From positions 21,738,537-21,802,536 of the forward strand of contig NC_057791.1 of assembly GCF_014905175.1 (NCBI RefSeq): a stretch of DNA of 64,000 nucleotides, given 5' to 3'. This document shows, piece after piece, positions 14,577-27,293 of this stretch (position 1 is the stretch's first letter; each line of letters begins with the position of its first letter). The notes beneath the pieces are model-generated. The model saw nothing but the letters and a program-made list of their open reading frames with translations, made no database searches and was not told where the DNA came from. This DNA is from Aphidius gifuensis (Eukaryota; Arthropoda; Insecta; Hymenoptera; Braconidae). The translations under genes and the position numbers were made by a program.

Positions 14577-15007
14577 ATGAATACAAATGGTAATGCAAGT
14601 TCTCAAGATGGTGGAAATGGTGATTATGGAAATAATGAAGAAACAGCAGCATTACTTAGTCGTGTACCACCACCAGTTGTTGTTGCAACAAGTACACAAG
14701 GAAAACCTGTATTAACACGACAAGATCGTGCAACATTTTTAGTAACATCACCACAATTATCAGGTTCTGGACTTGGTGGTTCAGAAGAAAGTGCAACAAA
14801 TGAAGATCCATCAACAAGATCAGTACCAGATATTGAATTACATTGTCGTCTTGATGGAGAACAACATCAACAACGTTGGTCACGTCATCTTAATACAACT
14901 TTGTATCGTACTAGACAAATATCACAGCCCTACAATAGATGTCGATGTGATAGAAGAGAATCACTTGCTCCATCATCAGCATTCCATCTGGCACGTAGCA
15001 TATCAAG
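14577..15007 (+). CDS. SK: SK potassium channel, first coding exon (cytoplasmic N-terminus)
   Basis: This exon encodes residues 1-143 plus two bases of codon 144 of the long isoform of a small-conductance Ca2+-activated K+ channel. The start ATG at 14577 is chosen because an in-frame TAA lies two codons upstream (14571-14573) and the reading frame is open from there. An acceptor (TTTTATAG) ends at 14509, so 14510-14576 would be 5' UTR. The donor is TCAAG|GTAATT after 15007, in phase 2, matching the next exon. The protein is low complexity, Ser/Thr/Gln/Gly-rich, and begins MNTNGNASSQDGG. No membrane segment is present, as expected for the long variable cytoplasmic N-terminus of invertebrate SK. 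The assignment rests on phase-consistent linkage to the unmistakable channel exons downstream. The overlapping frames on both strands are shadows. Confidence 0.85.
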
Positions 15008-15459
15008 GTAATTTATTTATTTAATATTAGCATTTATCAATTTTTCAAGTTTTACAAAATATATATGATTTATTTTTTTTAATTTATATTAAAATTAAGA
15101 GAGAATTTTTGGACAAATAAAAACTTGAAAATAGAGTCTCATCCAAAAATGAAAATTTAGCTATTTAGGTCATGCTTGTGAAAAAAATATTTTTAAGCAT
15201 AAATTTCATGAAATTTTGCTTCTAGAATTTAGACTATACTTAGATGTTATTATCCTAAAAATTTTATAATTTAAGTTCAATTATTTTTATTTTTATTTTT
15301 TTGAATTTATATTTAATAAAAAAATTTTTCTAAACAAAATTTTCATGGAATTATGCTTCTAGTATTTAAACAAAATTTAAATTTTATTATCTTAAAATAA
15401 ATTAGACCTCAAAATATCTATCTAATTTCTAAAAAATAAAATCAATATATATTTTACAG
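15008..15459 (+). other. SK: SK intron 1 (452 bp)
   Basis: GTAATT donor and TTTTACAG acceptor. The interior is AT-rich and nothing else was seen in it. It is by far the shortest SK intron in the window. Confidence 0.8.
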
Positions 15460-15724
15460 AGAAAGCGTAAAAAGTAATCATCAGTGTTGTCCTTGTCAAG
15501 CACCACCACCACCTGTATTAGTAACAACATCACCAAATACTAGAATAATACGTCAAAGTTCACAACCCGAGGCATCAGTATGTTGTTGTACTGGATGTAC
15601 ATGTCCCTTGCATTCTGGTGCAGCAAGTGCATCACTACGTCAACTTCGTGAACCAGGTGATGGAATAGCCGGTATTGCTGCTGATTCACTCAGAATAAAT
15701 GGCGGTATTCGACAGTTTCGACAG
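15460..15724 (+). CDS. SK: SK potassium channel, second coding exon (Cys-rich N-terminal segment)
   Basis: The exon has 265 bases. It completes a split codon (AG|A, Arg) and ends in phase 0 before GTAATA. It encodes about 88 residues of the cytoplasmic N-terminus: a CCPC cluster, a Pro-rich run (APPPPV), a second Cys cluster (CCCTGCTC), then GDGIAG and a final NGGIRQFRQ. The Cys clusters could be lipid-modified or bind metal, but that is inference. The acceptor TATATTTTACAG is good. Because the exon ends in phase 0, it can join either the 23199 exon or the 44296 exon without changing the frame. Confidence 0.85.
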
Positions 15725-18700
15725 GTAATAAATAATTTCATTCGCTTGCATCATCTATTTCAATCTCTTCATCTTTCACAGCAATACAAATCATATCAAC
15801 AATTATTTTTTCTTCTATTTCTCTTTGACTCTTTTTAATCTTTTTATAATTTTTTTTTATAAATAATCTATATACTAACAAGCCTTTGATTATTGTCGTC
15901 TCATATTTCCAATACATTAAACCAACTCAATAAAATAAGAAAAAAAAAAAAAAACACCTCAGCACGTGATCCTCTGTGTAATGTGGCATTTAACTTTTAA
16001 TTTAAATAAAAAATAATCTCTTTTTATTCAATACATATTATTCATTCAATATTATTTTGGTTGAACATTTGAAAAAAATTTATCTCTTTAGATGTATAGT
16101 TTTATTTAGAAAAAAAAAAATCAATTTCCGTAGGGCATAAAAAATTATTAGGCTTTCATAATATATTTTGAAAATTTAGAATTTAACTGATTAATTTAAT
16201 TAATCTAAATTTGAAATTTGCAGCAATGTCTGTTATCAAGTGGTTAACAATTGAATTATAATATAATTAAATTAAAAATTATTTTTAATAAGCTCTTTAT
16301 AATTATAATCAAGTTTAGTATTCTCTGGATAATATAATCGATTGATACTATGATCCAATAATAATTGTTTTAATGGTTTTTGAAATCATTAAATTAATTG
16401 CCACATATCTGGTTAATGAAACTCTATATACTTGTATTTTTATTTTACATTATATTCATTATCAAATTGACTACAATTTTGATAATAATAAATTCTATTT
16501 TTTAAATGTAATTTCCTCGGTTTTCTTTTTACTATAGTAGATAAAAAAAAAAATAAAATCCAGAGAAATGAAGAAAAAATGTTAAGTAAAATTGAAGAAA
16601 AAAAATAAAGTATTTGCAACTGAAAAGTCTTCCACATTTCTGAAGATACACAGTCGGGCTTAGGGCATGCTAGAATTGTATTTTTTACTTATATTTTTTC
16701 TATTCTTATAATAAATATATATGTTCGATTTATTTTTTTTTTTATATTCAAAGCTCAGTGGTTGAATTGTATAGCATTTTTGTCAGGCATAAAACCTACA
16801 CTTGATAAAATAACTAAATTTTTTTGTGGCCAGTATAAAAAAAATATAAATGACAAAATAAAATGTCGTTTTTACCGGAAGTATATATATATATTTTTAT
16901 ACTTAATCTAGCTTTATAAAAATAAAAAACCCAAAATGACTTTAACAAAATTAAATTTTTTCTGCAGTGAAGAAACTTCACTGCTTTTTTTTTTTATATA
17001 TTTGGAGTGTTAAATTTTAATTTTACCAAAAAATTTAATGAATATTATTTTTGATGAATTATGAAATTTTTAACGTCACACACTTGATTGTCTTGTTGAA
17101 CAACCCTTTGTTTATATTGACAATTCAACTTTTATTTATTTGAGCTGTGTTAATGACGCATCGAATTCACAATGGTATTTAAATTCGCAATATATTGATT
17201 TTATAAAATCCATATGAATAGAGGATTTAGATAAATAGAAAAAATATCGTTGGATTTTTTTGTGATATTTTTTTGACAGTGGATATATACTAAAGTATTG
17301 GAAGAAATCAAATATCTTTCTAACAATAAAAATAAATATATATTAACAATAAATAAAACATTTGAACAAAAATAAAGTGCGCTAGATATTTTTGTGTCCA
17401 TGTACTTACTCAATTCGTATTAAATTACTTTTCAAATATAACTAAATAAATATCTAAAAATAAAATGCATCTGTAGAATAAATATATTTAAAAAAAAATC
17501 ATTCATAAAATATTGATAAATAAATAATACAACAAAAATCAATAAAGATAATAATATTTTCAAGTTGTCAATATATTGACATAATATTGCTTTTAAAAAT
17601 TATTTAGATGAATAAATTTTTTGAATAACATAATCTGTATTTTCTGGGATGGAAAAAATTTTTAATCATTTATATTTTTTCGGTTTTTTAATTAAACATT
17701 TAGCTCGAATTTAAAAATTCAATACTAAAAATTTTAACATTTATATTTTTTTTAATTGACATTTATATATGAAATTTTTTAATTTTATTTTCAATGAGAA
17801 TTGTTATTTTTATTGTGATATTTAGTCGTATCAATCAGCTTAAATAATTGTGTTAATTTTGAAATTTTAAATAAAATTTAAAGCTCTGTTTGAATGATTC
17901 AGGAGTGAAATATGAAATATATATTGCCATAGGCCAGTTGCATATGAAACTGACATTCTAGTTATTTACATTGCTACAAGCATACTTTGACTATCAGTCC
18001 CTTTGGGTTTGTAAATTTGCATAAAATCATACCAGCTATATGCGAATTTAACGATGAATATATAATCTTTTTAATTGTACAAGTAAAAGAAAAAAAAATC
18101 AGTAAAATTGCTCAATAAAAATAAATAGAAAAAAGGAAAAAAAAAAACTATTTTCATATGTCGAAGAAAAAAATTCAATTATACATTTAAATAAATTTAA
18201 AATTAAATAATACTTCCATTGTTTTTTTTTTTAATTCAATTACTGTTTGAAAAAAAAATTATATATATTTTTCAATTGTCAAGAAAAGCATAGAGGTTTT
18301 AAAAAAAAAAATTAAAGTTGAAATTATTCTATTGTTAAATTTTTTTTTTCGGCATTTGAATGACAATTTGAAGAGAAAAAAAAAATGTTTGTCCACTGCA
18401 AGGTATTAATAAAATAGGTCACATATGTAAACACATTGAAAAGTATTGTCAAGTGGATTTATAAATTATTTCTAGTCGGCTTGATGGGTTTTGATAGCTC
18501 TCGTTGCATAATATTACTGATAAATAAATATGTGAAACATGATATCGTAAAAAAAAAAAAAAATACATAAAAGCATTTTCAAGTACAATAAACTTTTGGA
18601 TTGTGCTTGCGGGCTATGTGCTTGCAGAAAGCTGCTACAAGTAGATTCCTGCGTTATTATCTACTCGGGTAAATAACGTCTTACCGACATTGATAATAAA

Positions 18701-21700
18701 TTTTCTACAACTGTTGGTAATTGAGCTTTAAAGCTTTTTTTTCTATCTTAGTCAAGAGAGGACGCTTTAAGAGGAGGAATTCGGAGAATAAAAAAAAAAT
18801 ATATAAATAAGAATGTAAGCTTTCACAAAAAAAAAGATACAAAAATAATTTTTAAAAATATAATAACAAAAATATATTGTTTATGTAGATTTCATTGATT
18901 AATTATTCATAAAAAATTAAATTTTTAAAAACAATAAAAGTTGAAAAATAATGACAAGACAATTTTTATCACGAAATAGAAATTAAATATTTATGTAAAA
19001 CTTTTCATTTAATAATAAATTTTATTCGCTACAATTTAAAGAGCTTTTTCATCTGATGGAATTTGAAAATTTATTACTGAGCCTCTGTCGTGTTTCACAT
19101 TGCTTTTGACAGTGTCAAATAAATTCAACTCAACTTAGTGCTTTGCAGAAAATTTAACACTATATCTAATTTAAATATTAAAAATTTTCAAGATTATTAT
19201 CGTAATAAAATAAATAATTAAATATTTATATTTAGCAATTATTTATAATAATTTTCTTGACTTTGAAAAACATATTTTGAATAATTTGATTTAAAAAAAA
19301 ATTGTAAATTTTAATAGCTCAAGCATGACAAAAAAAACTCATCAATAATTCTTTTTATTTATTCTTTTGAATTTTTTGTTTCTCTTATTTATCTATTATT
19401 AAATATACATTATTTTTTTTTTTTTTTCCCGGATACATGGTGCATTTACCTTCTAGAAAAAATTTAACAATGTATACAATTCAACTACAAATTTTTTATT
19501 CATATTTGAATATAAAAAAAAAAAAGTATTACGGATATATTTGCATAAATTGAGCTTTGAACAAAAAAATAAATAGTGAGTTATAGATAAATATTAAAGC
19601 AAAAAATCATATACGTTTATCAAACAAAGAAATATATTTGTAAAAAATTATTGACGATTGATTTTAATAAAATAGAAAAAATTTAATGCATAAATGAATG
19701 TTCAATAAAATCGTTGAATGTAAATGAAGCTTAGTGGAATTTATACTGACGTTGATGATTAATGAATTTCATTTGAAAAATTAAAAATGACAATGGAAAA
19801 AAAAATAATAATTAATCTTGAGAATTGGAATGCAATTATACTGTTAATAAAAAAAATAAATAAAAAGCAATTTATAAATAATGAATAATTTAAAAATATG
19901 AGAATAATAAAATTGGAAGTATGTATATTATTTAAAAATATATTATTCAACAAAATGTATTTTTTTTTATCAAAATAAAAAAATTGCGTGTCAAGTCAAG
20001 AACTGTTTAAATGATTTTTTGTGTTAGTGAAATTTATTGAAGTGAATGAACATCTACTGAACCATTGAGAATCGGTATATGACCCCGGTTAAATATTCAT
20101 AAAATATTCTGTTGATATTGCTGATCGATAAATACATTTGTTTGATGTCATGCATCCTTGAAATAAAATAATAATAAATAAATTAAGCTCAAATGAAAAA
20201 AAAAAAAAGAAAAACTAATGGACTGAGAAGAATCATGAAAAAAATTTGAAAGTAAAATATCAAACTTTTATTACGCTTTATGTGCACATTGTTTATTCTA
20301 AAAAATCAATGAAGAATAAAATCATTTGAATATAGTGTTGCATTAAAGAAACACAAGAGTCATTTCCTGAATTTTTTTTTTTTATTTTATATTTTGATTG
20401 ACTAGTTTGACTCGAGAGATGATCAAGAAAAAAAAAAAAATATCACTGAAAATTTCAACAATTGATTTGTCTAATTTTTTTGGAAATTGTTGATTTAAAA
20501 TTTATAAATTTCAAAGAGGCGTATGTCTTGGATATGTTTGCATAATTATTTCATTAAAAAAAATTTTTTTCAATTGAAAATGTAAAAAAATTATTGGAAA
20601 AAAAAATTCCAAGATTAATTCAATTTATTTTATTTATTTTAATGGAATAATATTTATCAATGTAATAAAATTAATATAAAAAAATATTATTGAATATGAC
20701 ACATGACAAAAGTATTTTTTTTATTTTCATTTTATGGTTTCAAAGTATAATCCATTTGTTTTTTTTTTTATGTTTATTTTCTATTGTTAAAATGAGGCAG
20801 TAAAAATGACCACAAAAAAAAAAATTGTTTTTCATAGTGAGGATTATTTTACGGTCATAGTGCCAATAAAGATAAGGGACTAATGAGTCCTGAAAAAAAA
20901 ATCAATAATGCCAATGACATGATAATATTCCTTTGCGATGAAATAAAAAAATAAAATAAAGAAGAAATGAATATATATTTAAACCACAAGACATTGCTGC
21001 AAAAATTATTTGCTTATTTAAGGCCATTAGATAATTTTTAAATGAGATTTAAAAAAAAAAAAAACCATTCTGTCAAAAATACTTTGGGCAAAGTAGTTAA
21101 ATTCATGGCAGTATTATTTTTCTAAGGTTTCAAATTTATCGATTAAAAAAACGTACACCATTCTAATTTTAATTTATCTATTTTTATATAAAAAAAAAAA
21201 AAAATAGCAATACTCTAATATACTTACAATCATAGTCTATATGATATTTTTTATAACAAAGTTTTAAACAATTTTAATAATTAATATATTTACTAATCAA
21301 TAATTTAATTTCGTCATTTTGCATCATGTTAATGTTTCGTTGTGTTGATGTATAATTATCTTTACTATAAATTTTTTAGTATAAATATATGTTTGTATAA
21401 ATCAACAAATTAGTTTTGAAAATAGTAAAAATATTATTTCCAAATGAAATACATTTTTATCATATATTTATACTTTTTTTTTATGTTAAATGTTGTTTGA
21501 TGTTTAGACTGTAGAATACTAAAAATATTAACAATTTAAAATGACTATAAAGCTTAAAAAAAACTAAAAAAATTCATTTGAAAAAAAAATTATGTATATT
21601 AATATATTTTTTAGATGATAAGTGTAATGATATATTGACAAACATGAACATGATATAAATGTTCTGATTATTGTGTGGCGTGACAATGTTATGACAACGT

Positions 21701-23198
21701 GATCGGTAACTCGTTTTTTTTATTATCGATTAAATATATATATAAAAAATATTCAATAATAATTCAAGGCCATCAACAAGTTACAAGTACAACTATCTTT
21801 CGTGAGAATTTTATAAAATAAACACAACTATTGACTAGATAATAATAAACACATTAGTAAAAAATGAAAATATGAATATTTTTTAATTATTTATATGCTA
21901 TACATCTAACAAAAATAAAAAGTTATCATTTAATTTTTTTTAATCATCATTTAGTTGAGTACCAAAGTTTTATAATTTTCATATATAAAACCAAAACTTG
22001 ACCCAATTAATAACGCCAATTGATTGTGGTTTTGTTTGAGGACCCTTTTCGCCCTAGCCACCCCAACCCCAAAACTACCCCCAGGGAAACTATTTTACCA
22101 TTTTATAAATTGATCGTTATTAAAGAAAATAGAAAACACTAAAATCATTCGACATGCACACTTTAAAACATTACCATTTCACAAATCAACCAATGCATAC
22201 ATGTAATTATATCATTTATGTAATTTAAGTAGTTTTAGTATAATATATTCATAAAATAGTAATAATTTATTGAACAAATGCACCTTGTTGAGTCTTTTCA
22301 ATGTTATCAATCATAACAAGTTTTGATTGTAATTATTATTTAGTGTAATACACACAATTACCCTCACAACTTGTTGGAATGTATGCTGATCTTTTAAATA
22401 TGATAAGAATTTATCACGCAAAGAAATATTTGTCATGAATTATTTACATGAATAACAATTTGAACATAAAAGAAAAAGATATTGATAATAAATAAGTATA
22501 TTTAATTATGAATAATATAGCAATGAAATATTAATTTTTTCAATAGACAATTAAAATTTAGTATGAATTACATGCAGAGAAAATCAAGGACAATTTTTAA
22601 TTAATTAATTTTTCTTTTTTCCAATTGGTTTAATGGGTCATTTATTAAAATAATAATTTGTGATTATTATTTATGATTAGTTGTTGTATGTAAATTTAGT
22701 GTAAATTGATATTATTATTTTTTTTTTTTTTGTAGATTTTTATTGGTATATTAAGTATCAATTTTAGTGATAGTTTGGGTAATGTATAACTACCCTCAGG
22801 TACACTTTAAAATAATTATCTTGGGTTGAAAGTAAATGGTAATTTAATATTCAACGTGCATTACATGAATACATAATTGTTTGATAATAATACTAAAATG
22901 ATAATTTATATTTTTTTCAATTTTATGTTGATAATTGAGTATTGATTTTGGGCTGCATGTAAAGAAATGAGAATAAAGGTTTTTAGAATATTTAAAATTT
23001 CAGTATGAATTAATTTAAAAAATGAATGATAAAAAAAATATTTGAAAAGACTTTAAAAAGGTGAAAAAAAAATTACCTTCGATTAGAAGAAAAGTAGTAT
23101 ATTAATCCCGTGATATATTAAAAAAAAAAATATATTTGATAGAAAAAAATAAATAATATCAACGTTGATATGAATATAAAAACAAAAAAAAACCACAG
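15725..23198 (+). other. SK: SK intron 2 (7.5 kb)
   Basis: AT-rich throughout, with several short ORFs that look compositional. A more GC-rich patch at 18600-18790 has splice-like signals on both strands and is listed separately. A C-rich segment at about 22040-22090 has no open frame of note. Confidence 0.7.
18685..18725 (-). other. Candidate 41-nt minus-strand microexon
   Basis: Read on the minus strand, a good donor (ATGTCG|GTAAGA) follows a short open block whose translation in one frame is AQLPTVVENLLSMS. That frame is the one required after the phase-1 end of the minus-strand exon at 29672-29729. The acceptor (CTTTAAAG) is weak and lacks a clear pyrimidine tract. A 49-nt version using the alternative AG does not fit the phase. 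This is a tentative exon only. Confidence 0.18.
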
Positions 23199-23405
23199 TT
23201 TCCTTGGTGGTGGTGCAAATCGTCAATGGGAACGACAACAACAGCGTATCTACCTTCAACGATAAATTCTGGTGCAACAACATCAGCTGGTTCTGGTGGT
23301 CAGGGTGTTGTACTTTGTCCACGTACACTATCACAGGCTCGTCGCAGTAAACTACGAAGAGCACTTACCGAAGCAACATCCGAGACCGTCACCTACGTTA
23401 AGACG
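23199..23405 (+). CDS. SK: SK potassium channel, alternative first or cassette exon
   Basis: A 69-codon open block whose frame matches both neighbours: 23199 is in phase 0 after a CCACAG acceptor, and the end at 23405 (ACG|GTGGGA) is in phase 0, joining the 44296 exon. An alternative donor TAC|GTTAAG after 23396 is also in phase 0. Codons become clearly protein-like from the ATG at 23226 (MGTTTTAYLPST), through a Gly/Ser stretch to RSKLRRALTEATSETVTYVK. The acceptor has an A-rich tract instead of a pyrimidine tract. It may therefore be an alternative first exon with translation starting at 23226, giving a shorter N-terminus. Both readings are inference; membership of the SK gene rests on strand, phase and position. 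Confidence 0.6.
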
Positions 23406-25923
23406 GTGGGATTTATATTTTAACAAAAAATATATATTATATTTGCATTATTAGACACTCAAAATTATAACGCACACGAATTTCATAATGCAAGTGGAAA
23501 ATATATAAACCATAAAAGCACAAAAAAATAAATTACATTTAAATTTGATCGATATTTATTTCTAAATATGAAAAAAAAAAGTAATTATAAAAAATATATA
23601 TTTTAAATTTCTATTATCAAATTTAAATTTTATATTTATTTTTTTATATTTAATTTAAATTTATTTTTTCCACTTGGGCACATTGAATTTTTTCAACACC
23701 GATTGATAAGTCACTTTCACAAAAAAAAAAAAAATCAAAAAAAAATTGAAACACGTTTTATCACCGATACACCCGCTTGTGTAGTTATTTAGATTTTTTT
23801 TTTTTTATGTCAATTTACAAATAAAAAATTTCCCTTTCCCGTACAAAAAAAAAAATCACTATTTTGCACCGATAGAAATATTTTTTTTACACAATGCAAC
23901 AGAAAAGAAAAATTGTAGAATATAGATTTTATTTTATATTTTTTTTTAATTATTTTTTTAATTAGTAGTTTATTAATAAATTGAAAAAAAATTTATATTG
24001 ATGATCAAGATAGTTAGATAGAAAAAAATTCTCTAATAGAATGATTTTCCTCGCGAGCGATATAAAGTTTTCCAATTGGTTTGCCCACTTTTCCGGATAC
24101 TCGTGTACTCGATATCCGGATGATGGAACCAGTCCAGCGTTATATTTATTTTTCAAAATTTTTTTTTATTTGAAATTTCCATTATCCAATTTCAATTCAA
24201 CACACTCATCGTGAGTGCACGTACCAATGTAATAACGCGCAGAAGATTATCGATTATTCATTGGTCAACGAAAATTCGAAAATATTTATGATAAAAAAAA
24301 AAGAACTCAATATTAATCTTTTACTAAAATTTTAGTCATTATTTGAATGAGCTTTTAAGCTCATAGTGGTGTATAAATATGAGAATATAAACCGTATCGA
24401 AAGTCATCCTTAAACCATGTTTATTTAATGATTATCCATTCGATACTAGAATCTAGATAGTAATAATTTTTATCTAACAAATCAAGATTACTTGGTTATT
24501 TTATTTTTTCACATTCTCCAAGAAAAAAGACTTATCATAAAATACATAGAATATATAAAGCTTTATCCGACACATAAAACTTTACGTATGAAAAAAAAAA
24601 AAATTATACATTTTTTTTTTCATTTTAAAAGTGCAACTCAAGGTAAGTCATTTTCAGCACAAAAAAAAAATAAAAATAAATAAAAAGAGTAAAGTTGAGT
24701 GAAAAGCTTTCGATATAAACACTGATTTACTTGAACTTGAAATAAATAGTATGTAATAAAAGTCATCCGTATGTTAAAGTAATCAAAAGGGTTTGTTAAA
24801 AATAAAAAAAAAAAATGAAAAAACATGAGTTTAAAAAAGTTTGAAACTTTAACAGGTGATTTAAGCACAAAATTATTGGTCTATTGGTCCACAGAGAAAT
24901 TCGAAAGACTAAAAAAGTAAGTGAGAAAAAATAAAAAAAAGAAATATAGGAACGAGATCAAGTCTTTATTCTTGAACATTTTATCTTCGTTGTCTATATA
25001 CCCTTCCAAGTTGACTTGAAGTGTCCTTGGCTTCATTTTTTTTTTCTCCACCCACTTCTTGCCCTTTTATTTGTTTTCTTTTCTGTCTTCCGGATGCCAA
25101 AGTCCACGTCTCATGTGGTCTACTCAATAAAAGCATTGATCGTTTTCAACAAGACGAAAAATGGCACAGATGATAAAAAAAAAAATATATCAATCAGCTT
25201 ATATCCCTGAGGCACTGAGACAGCATTATTTTTATAAATTTATATTTTTCTTTAATTTTCTTTGTCAGTTGATAGCTCAGTATTGTATGGAAATTAAATT
25301 TTAATTTTCAAATTTTACTATCATTGTGTTTATATAAATATTTAAAATTTAAATTGGGATTAAATTATATTGAGAAAAATACGAGGAAAATTCAGTGGAA
25401 AGCTTGTTCATTTTTTAGTATTTTACTTGGATACTTTAGTGATTTGATACAATCGAATGGAAAATTCAAATGCCTTGAAAATTGGATAGAAAAAATTTCA
25501 AAAGAATTACAAAATGCAAAAGAGTTGAGTCGAAACAAAAAGCCAATAAAATAATTTTTTATTTGGAAAAAAACCAATTAACTAGACGTCAAAGATAATA
25601 TTTAATTTTCATAAAAAATATATTTGATATTTTTCTGATATATAAATATAAAATATAAATTTCATCATCTAAAATGTAATTTATATTTATTTTTAGAATA
25701 ATTCAAATATTATTTGAGTATATATTTTTTCAACTTGGGAATAAAAAGCTGGTATAAAAAAATAATTTAATTCTAATTTAAAATTTTATCATCAATATAT
25801 TTCCTAATATAAAAAGGACAAACATCATCGGTCTTCCGGACATTTGATTGGTCATTGTTTTTTTCTCACTTACTCTCATACAAATTTCTTTCTGTTTGCC
25901 TTTTTCTAATATTTTTTTATTAA

Positions 25924-25940
25924 TTTCGTTAGCAACGAAA
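25924..25940. repeat. Perfect hairpin at left edge of the minisatellite
   Basis: TTTCGTT, loop AGC, AACGAAA: a 7-bp stem with a 3-nt loop just left of the 152-bp array. The geometry matches the GC-rich hairpin on the right side. Confidence 0.6.
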
Positions 25941-25959
25941 AAACAACAAAAAAAAGCGA

Positions 25960-27190
25960 GTAAACAAAATTTTTTTTGATATTTTTTATATTTTTTTTTT
26001 TAAAATTGACATATTAAGCTAGCACAACTTTTTTAATAATCATCGGATCTCCATGCGATTGTGCTTAAAATTTTGTGCGAATTATGTGTTTTTTATGTGT
26101 GAAGAAATAAATTTAAAAGAAATTTTTTTTTTTATTTTTTACATTTTTTTAAAAAATTCAAATATTAAGCTAGCACAACTTTCTCAATAATCATCGGATC
26201 TCGATGCAATTAGGCTTGAAATTTTGTGCGAATTATGTGTTTTTTATGTGTGAAGAAATAAATTTGAAAGAAAATTTTTTAAAATGTTTTCTATATTTAT
26301 TTTAAAAATTGACATATTAAGCTAGCACAACTCTCTCAATAATTATCGGATCTCGATGCAATTGGGCTTAAAATTTTGTGCGAATTATGTGTTTTTTATG
26401 TGTGAAGAAATAAATTTGAATGAAAATTTTTTTAAATATTTTCTATATTTTTTTTTAAAATTGACATATTAAGCTAGCACAACTTTTTTAATAATCATCG
26501 GATCTCGATGCAATTGGGCTTAAAATTTTAGGCGAATTATGTGTTTTTTATGTGTGAAGAAATAAATTTAAAAGAAAATTTTTTTTTTATTTTTTACATT
26601 TTTTTAAAAAATTCAAATATTAAGCTAGCACAACTTTCTCAATAATCATCGGATCTCGATGCAATTGGGCTTGAAATTTTGTGCGAATTATGTGTTTTTT
26701 ATGTGTGAAGAAATAAATTTAAAAGAAAATTTTTTTTTTATTTTTTACATTTTTTTAAAAAATTCAAATATTAAGCTAGCACAACTTTCTCAATAATCAT
26801 CGGATCTCGATGCAATTGGGCTTGAAATTTTGTGCGAATTATGTGTTTTTTATGTGTGAAGAAATAAATTTGAAAGAAAATTTTTTTAAATATTTTTTAT
26901 ATTTTTTTTAAAAATTGACATATTAAGCTAGCACAACTTTTTCAATAATCATCGGATCTTAATGCAATTGGGCTCAAAATTTTGTGCGAATTATGTGTTT
27001 TTTATGTGTGAAGAAATAATTCAAAAACAAAATTTTTTTAAATATTTTTTATATTTTTTTTTAAAATTGACATATTAAGGTAGCACAACTTTTTCAGTAA
27101 ACATTCAATCTTGATGTTATTAGACTAAAAATTACGTGTGAATTATGTGTGATTTATGTGTAAATAAATAAATTAAAAAAATTTTTCGTC
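25960..27190. repeat. Minisatellite, eight units of 151-152 bp
   Basis: The phrase ATTAAGCTAGCACAAC starts at 26013, 26164, 26316, 26468, 26619, 26770, 26922 and 27074 (last copy diverged). The period is 151 or 152 bp throughout. Each unit carries ATCATCGGATCTCGATGCAA and GTGCGAATTATGTG, then a T-rich linker. Units fall into two linker subtypes (AAATTGACATATTAAG and AAATTCAAATATTAAG), which suggests amplification of mixed units. No open frame runs through it. Confidence 0.92.
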
Positions 27191-27276
27191 AATTTATTTA
27201 TTCTTTTTTTTTTTTATGATAATACTTGTGTTTATAAAATCAATGAACAATGAACCTTTTAGAAGGTATAGATACA

Positions 27277-27293
27277 GGCGCGCGTAGCGCGCC
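27277..27293. repeat. GC-only hairpin at right edge of the minisatellite
   Basis: GGCGCGC, loop GTA, GCGCGCC is a perfect 7-bp palindromic stem made only of G and C, in a region that is otherwise almost all A/T. Such GC-rich hairpins are typical of the 3' subterminal region of Helitron-type elements. That family link is inference. Confidence 0.7.

Noticed and set aside
14656..15024. Other-frame ORFs over the first SK exon
   Set aside because: His/Gln/Val-rich shadow frames; only the 14577 frame joins the downstream channel exons in phase.
22030..22090. C-rich segment in the intron
   Set aside because: Checked as an exon or pyrimidine tract; no reading frame or splice partner found.
25324..25554. 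Plus-strand 76-codon frame with Lys/Glu-rich end
   Set aside because: Reads slightly protein-like but has no homology I recognise, and the other strand is open over the same bases.
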